DNA from: Spirochaetaceae bacterium
GTDB taxonomy: Bacteria > Spirochaetota > Spirochaetia > B11-G9
Length of the DNA stretch: 9,210 nucleotides
Direction of reading: 5' to 3'
Assembly: GCA_030643345.1 (NCBI GenBank)
Contig: DAOWMA010000054.1
Coordinates: 1-9,210, forward strand
In this document: piece by piece, positions 7,401 through 9,210 of the stretch
How positions within the stretch are numbered: position 1 is the first letter of the stretch
Layout: each line of letters opens with the position of its first letter
Notes under the pieces: generated by a model
What the model was told of the DNA's origin: nothing
What the model saw: only the letters and a program-made list of their open reading frames with translations
The model's database searches: none
Translations under genes and position numbers: made by a program

Positions 7401-7694
7401 TTTAAACTCTCAAAACTTTATCTGAATACAGGGAATTATCTTCAGGCCCTTGAAACCTTAAAGGTGTTGATTAATAAAGACCCCCTCTGTGAAGCAGGAA
7501 CAAGGATGCTGATGATAACCAGTGCATTGATAGGCAGTAGAAGTAATATTCCCAGAATTCTGGATAATCTTAACAGGCAGCTAATGAAAGAATACGATGT
7601 AACTGCAGATAAAAAAACAGTTCAGCTACAGGAGATGCTTCTTGCAGAAGGCGATCCAAAGCCTGAAATGTGGATTAATGAGACCATAATCTAG
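4464..7694 (+). CDS. MalT-like STAND ATPase with C-terminal winged helix and BTAD (SARP-type transcriptional activator)
   Basis: This is a 1076-residue cytoplasmic regulator. Residues 1-30 resemble the start of MalT-type proteins (FTIPKLHNVLNRGRL). Walker A is GKAGQGKST at 45-53, Walker B VYIILDD at 124-130, and LIILSRAYP at 157-165 resembles the STAND sensor strand. A winged-helix/arm region follows (TIDGWITGY near 216-224). Residues of about 350-800 are helical and tetratricopeptide-like. A winged helix of the OmpR/SARP type spans about 818-905, beginning with IKTLGTFSLYIKG, and BTAD spans about 916-1060 (DVDRFLEF, GDFLES, DPLCEAGTRMLM). STAND activators bind ATP, sense a ligand or partner and oligomerise on DNA. 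The order (ATPase first, SARP last) is the reverse of AfsR. It is divergent from the symporter gene, whose promoter region it probably controls. The ribosome site is weak (TGGA, 3 nt from the ATG), implying low expression. I chose this ATG because family similarity begins directly after it. Confidence 0.9.
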   Translation: MANNITNRLIHSNFTIPKLHNVLNRGRLTNLLEKHSDRKLILVHGKAGQGKSTIIADFIRKKDTKISWLRLEKAEINPALLLEKLYFAVCELFPDESDTNNFEKNKLTIQNLINRFNTINPSPVYIILDDFQNINQSKEACTIINQLIDVIPPEIHLIILSRAYPKLLLSNIRSQKELFELFDKDLAFTEEDVQLLLSDIYKLEIDSDKIKEICRTIDGWITGYIFLFEKLDCTEDKQEQYDIIEDLIENSYLSEAEEFFDEQIFSNCSDEIKNQLLKLSFFDILTPQLIEKIIGENGQTLLSNFESNGYFICIIDRKNYYYSFHPLFQNVLQNHSDSLGSDEISEILRIGADFYKGTEDYEKAIFNLIRLGSNKEARNIFIVYAEKLLDQSKYRRIQRILDFFPDDLLKSDMFLDYYSVIAENLRNPSSTRKRFPKLLIYFKKIKDYDRQARIYSILLANYFFYQDSKELVVATATEAEEFLIASREMLSESRKEILQALIPIGQDWKTPVDDTAFENVMMAEETSMRFNNHEAFLCSRLVLSRKYIQRGEFKAANTLLEKTKELFDTRHRDHPYNSLVSFYLGDTFFYLGDIYKAIQNVQEALTHASEDFSFRPYLEQNLILYHLYLDKYEPAELLLKNSNQNEKYENLYLKYFRSYLLPLLNAYRQGNRRRTDYFCKRLMDEENKQILDSDFPYSYIQLIEVNIMLEHFKVAGELLDKIEKNISEEYSPYSTATMHALKGLLLYLQNREKESSLQFEKMDIILSEKGYRNLDICSPEFLDKISEISRFKYFSDFPRLKSRVVASIIRKKEYILEIKTLGTFSLYIKGRELAPSGLMSQKRVVDLLKLLIIYRKNGILKEMIYEPFWPKYSSKSARDNLNTIIYRLRNILGKENTILLTDSNTIGFKPGSTITDVDRFLEFLNLADTAERQNEPGTAAEMYSKGLEIYKGDFLESDIYSDYIRDEREHLKQKYRSSLFKLSKLYLNTGNYLQALETLKVLINKDPLCEAGTRMLMITSALIGSRSNIPRILDNLNRQLMKEYDVTADKKTVQLQEMLLAEGDPKPEMWINETII

Positions 7695-7848
7695 TAGGGA
7701 CTAATTTGCACATAGGCACACTAAAGCAGTTTTCCTTTTCGGACAACATTGATCATGCCTTATATACATCGTATTATTTGAAGTGTTTTGAGCAATGTAA
7801 ATGCCCGGAGCGGAGCTGTGATATATTTTTTCGGAGTAGAGCCGTATT
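7695..7848. other. Convergent intergenic region with no gene
   Basis: This 154-bp gap separates the 3' ends of the regulator and the TetR gene. A short plus-strand frame (7706-7924) runs into the antisense of the TetR gene, lacks a ribosome site and has no recognisable features. I see no classical hairpin-plus-T-run terminator for either gene. A run of six Ts (7826-7831) lies between two imperfect direct repeats. Confidence 0.5.
7806..7844. repeat. Pair of imperfect 13-bp direct repeats
   Basis: CGGAGCGGAGCTG at 7806-7818 and CGGAGTAGAGCCG at 7832-7844 agree at 10 of 13 positions and are 26 bp apart. They flank an AT-rich TGATATATTTTTT spacer and are G+C-rich islands in an AT-rich gap. Their role is unknown; they may take part in 3'-end structure of the convergent transcripts or be a remnant. 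Confidence 0.35.
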
Positions 7849-8448
7849 CTATTCTTTCATTTCAGAAAATAGAGACAACAGCATTTTCCTAACCGGGCAT
7901 GAAAGCCTTTCGATATACTTTTGACCCGAGTAAATGTTGGAGATGTAATCGGCACCTTCCAAAAAGGCAATGATCACCCCAACTATCACCTCCGGTTCTA
8001 TCGAATATTCTTTTTTAATTGGTATTTCTTTTATGACATAGAGGAGTTCTTCTTTGAAATGAGTATATAGATCTACAAAACGTTTCTTTATTCTTTCATT
8101 ATCGAAAGTCAGATAATAACAGGCAAAGAAAACACGTCCGTCTATCCTATTCTTCCAGTCTGTAGTAAACATACTATCCAGCATCGATTCAAGCCGCTCG
8201 ACAGGGTCCGGAATGTAATTCCAGGAAACTATAATCGTATCTGTGTATCTCTTTAGAACATAATCGACAAGACTCAGGATCAGATCATCTTTAGACGGGA
8301 AATAATAGGTAATGTGACTTTTTCTCATCCCCATCCGGGAAGCTATATTCGCAATGGAACTGTTTTCAAGCCCTACTTCGCGGGCAAGTTCATAATATTC
8401 ACTGACAATTTCTTTTCGTCTGGCTTCAGCATTATTTCTTCTACCCAT
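7849..8448 (-). CDS. TetR/AcrR-family transcriptional regulator
   Basis: This is a 199-residue protein of normal TetR length, acting on DNA in the cytoplasm as a dimer. The N-terminal helix-turn-helix is clear: residues 30-50 cover SSIANIASRMGMRKSHITYYF, followed by PSKDDL (51-56), the classic G-x-LYYYF-x-SK-L pattern. Residues of about 60-199 are helical and should form the ligand-binding and dimer domain, with an overall feel like BetI-type regulators. Start: ATG at 8448 with AAGGA 4 nt upstream and a TATAAT promoter box at 8483-8488. It converges on the large regulator and follows the Ldh_2-type gene on the same strand, from which a strong hairpin separates it. Most TetR proteins repress themselves or a neighbour; the dyad over its own promoter would allow autoregulation. 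Ligand and targets cannot be inferred. Confidence 0.88.
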   Translation of the reverse strand: MGRRNNAEARRKEIVSEYYELAREVGLENSSIANIASRMGMRKSHITYYFPSKDDLILSLVDYVLKRYTDTIIVSWNYIPDPVERLESMLDSMFTTDWKNRIDGRVFFACYYLTFDNERIKKRFVDLYTHFKEELLYVIKEIPIKKEYSIEPEVIVGVIIAFLEGADYISNIYSGQKYIERLSCPVRKMLLSLFSEMKE

Positions 8449-8473
8449 AAGTTCCTTCTAATAATTCACTCGT

Positions 8474-8520
8474 CTGATAGAGATTATAATATATAATAAC
8501 ATTAAAAGTACAGATATCAG
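8474..8520 (-). promoter_or_regulatory. TetR gene promoter with symmetric, operator-like arms
   Basis: The minus strand has a perfect TATAAT at 8483-8488, giving an RNA start near 8476 and a leader of about 28 nt; the -35 region is weak. The -10 box is half of a dyad (ATTATA-ATA-TATAAT, 8483-8497). The whole promoter is bracketed by CTGATA (8474-8479) and TATCAG (8515-8520), inverted with respect to each other. This arrangement would suit binding of a dimeric repressor such as the TetR protein itself. The promoter is moderately supported; the operator is an inference. Confidence 0.45.
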
Positions 8521-8535
8521 AGGATGGAGAATATC

Positions 8536-8569
8536 CCGGAAGACCGAAGGGACCCCTGCGGTCTTCCGG
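8536..8569 (-). terminator. Strong hairpin between the Ldh_2-type gene and the TetR gene
   Basis: Arms at 8536-8546 and 8559-8569 form a perfect 11-bp stem (CCGGAAGACCG with CGGTCTTCCGG). Beyond one mismatch the stem resumes as AGG/CCT, closing on a tetraloop. It starts 7 nt after the stop codon of the Ldh_2-type gene. It is far more G+C-rich than its surroundings. No T run follows on either strand, so it is not a textbook intrinsic terminator; it may still end transcription or stabilise the upstream mRNA 3' end. Confidence 0.6.
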
Positions 8570-8576
8570 ATAACGA

Positions 8577-9210
8577 TCATACAATCTGCCAGGATTTTCT
8601 TTCAGCTTCTACATCTACATCGAAAGCCTTTGCAGTTTCAATAAATGCTTCCCAATGAGTATCAAGAATAACAACTTCATCAGTTTTAGCTCGCTTTTTT
8701 AAAGATCTTTCTCCAGGGATAAATATTTCTTCAACCCCGGGGGCCTTTTTAACATCTTTAATTGACCGGATATATCTATCTGTTTTAGCTTTCAAATCAG
8801 CAATAGGTATGAACTTTGAAGGATCAATAACCATGAAAAAACTTCCACCTACAGATGCTACTTCCTGTTTCTCTGCCCATACAGCGACGGGCATCGGTAA
8901 GTCGCTGGGAAGAATACTATCCGGTACGATCAGAGAATTGAATATTTCTGTCATAATATTGAGAGCATATAATCTATGAGTATCAAAAGTTATGGCAGCT
9001 TTACAATCAGAGAGTCTACCGCAACCATCAATCTCAACAAAATATTTAGCAGGATCATTCGTTAATTCACCTGTTTCCGGATCGACTAGAATATCTTTAT
9101 CGAATTTCTGACCATAAAAGTATTTCTCAGAGATATCTCCGTCATAGGTTTCCGCTACCATTACATCGGTAATAATCGGTAATTCTTTCCCGGCAGGGCA
9201 AGATACCGAT
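8577..9210 (-). CDS. Divergent Ldh_2-family oxidoreductase (malate/L-lactate dehydrogenase type), 5' end cut by window edge
   Basis: The frame stays open to the right edge (last full codon 9207-9209), so the ATG at 9161 is internal. 210 C-terminal residues are visible, and the family norm of about 330-360 implies that 120-150 are missing. Family-like features, numbered within the visible part, are a PETGELTNDPAKY stretch (about 44-56), THRLYALNIMTEIF (77-90), FFMVIDPSKF (124-133) and APGVEEIFIPGERS (156-169); the last two match the C-terminal pattern of Ldh_2 proteins closely. The usual GGHKGYGL motif is replaced by DTHRLYAL: the His stays, Lys becomes Arg, and two glycines are lost. The family contains malate, ureidoglycolate and sulfolactate dehydrogenases and piperideine/pyrroline-2-carboxylate reductases; the substrate here is undetermined. 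It lies on the same strand as the TetR gene and ends just before a strong hairpin. Confidence 0.68.
   Translation of the reverse strand, partial: SVSCPAGKELPIITDVMVAETYDGDISEKYFYGQKFDKDILVDPETGELTNDPAKYFVEIDGCGRLSDCKAAITFDTHRLYALNIMTEIFNSLIVPDSILPSDLPMPVAVWAEKQEVASVGGSFFMVIDPSKFIPIADLKAKTDRYIRSIKDVKKAPGVEEIFIPGERSLKKRAKTDEVVILDTHWEAFIETAKAFDVDVEAERKSWQIV

Noticed and set aside
7706..7924. 72-codon plus-strand open frame after the large regulator
   Set aside because: It runs into the antisense of the TetR gene, has no Shine-Dalgarno site and no recognisable protein character.
9165..9182. Tandem ATCGGTAAT repeat and the GATACCGAT 9-mer shared with 2554-2562
   Set aside because: The first lies within coding sequence of the Ldh_2-type gene and is short; the second is a 9-base match at the window edge, which is compatible with chance.
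1..9210. CRISPR arrays, tRNA/rRNA genes, insertion sequences, phage or toxin-antitoxin genes
   Set aside because: I looked for regular spacer-repeat arrays, cloverleaf-like segments, transposase motifs and small paired genes and saw none.

Overview
The window is an AT-rich stretch (roughly 35-40 % G+C by eye) of bacterial chromosome. Genes are tightly packed and mostly have clear Shine-Dalgarno sites (GGGAG, GGAGG, AAGGA). Nothing in it fixes the taxon. The AT-rich coding style, the Na+-coupled symporter and a very large STAND/SARP-type regulator would fit an anaerobic spirochaete or a clostridial/halanaerobial Firmicute. That is an inference from style, not from a marker gene.

Left block (1-4255, all minus strand; read right to left in transcription order): a 544-residue sodium:solute symporter, a terminator-like hairpin, and a 326-bp gap containing a GC-rich dyad-forming segment. 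Then come two tandem paralogous saccharopine-dehydrogenase-like oxidoreductases whose stop and start codons overlap (ATGA). The second of these runs off the left edge. Middle block (4256-7694): a 208-bp divergent promoter region followed on the plus strand by a 1076-residue regulator. This has an N-terminal MalT-like STAND ATPase, a long helical-repeat middle and a C-terminal winged helix plus BTAD (SARP-type) output module. The divergent region holds a 10-bp sequence repeated in tandem at 11-bp spacing, 7 bp upstream of a plausible -10 box for the symporter. This is the geometry described for SARP operators.

Right block (7695-9210): a convergent gap with a pair of imperfect 13-bp direct repeats, a minus-strand TetR-family regulator with its own AT-rich promoter, a strong hairpin, and the C-terminal part of a divergent Ldh_2-family NAD(P)-dependent oxidoreductase entering from the right edge.

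My reading is that the regulator, symporter and dehydrogenase pair form one catabolic module. The regulator senses a ligand and activates the divergent symporter gene and possibly the dehydrogenases. The symporter imports a small organic acid or amino-acid-like solute with Na+, and the paired dehydrogenases oxidise or interconvert an amino/imino-acid or opine-like substrate. The substrate cannot be read from the sequence. Whether the TetR and Ldh_2 genes belong to the same module is unclear.
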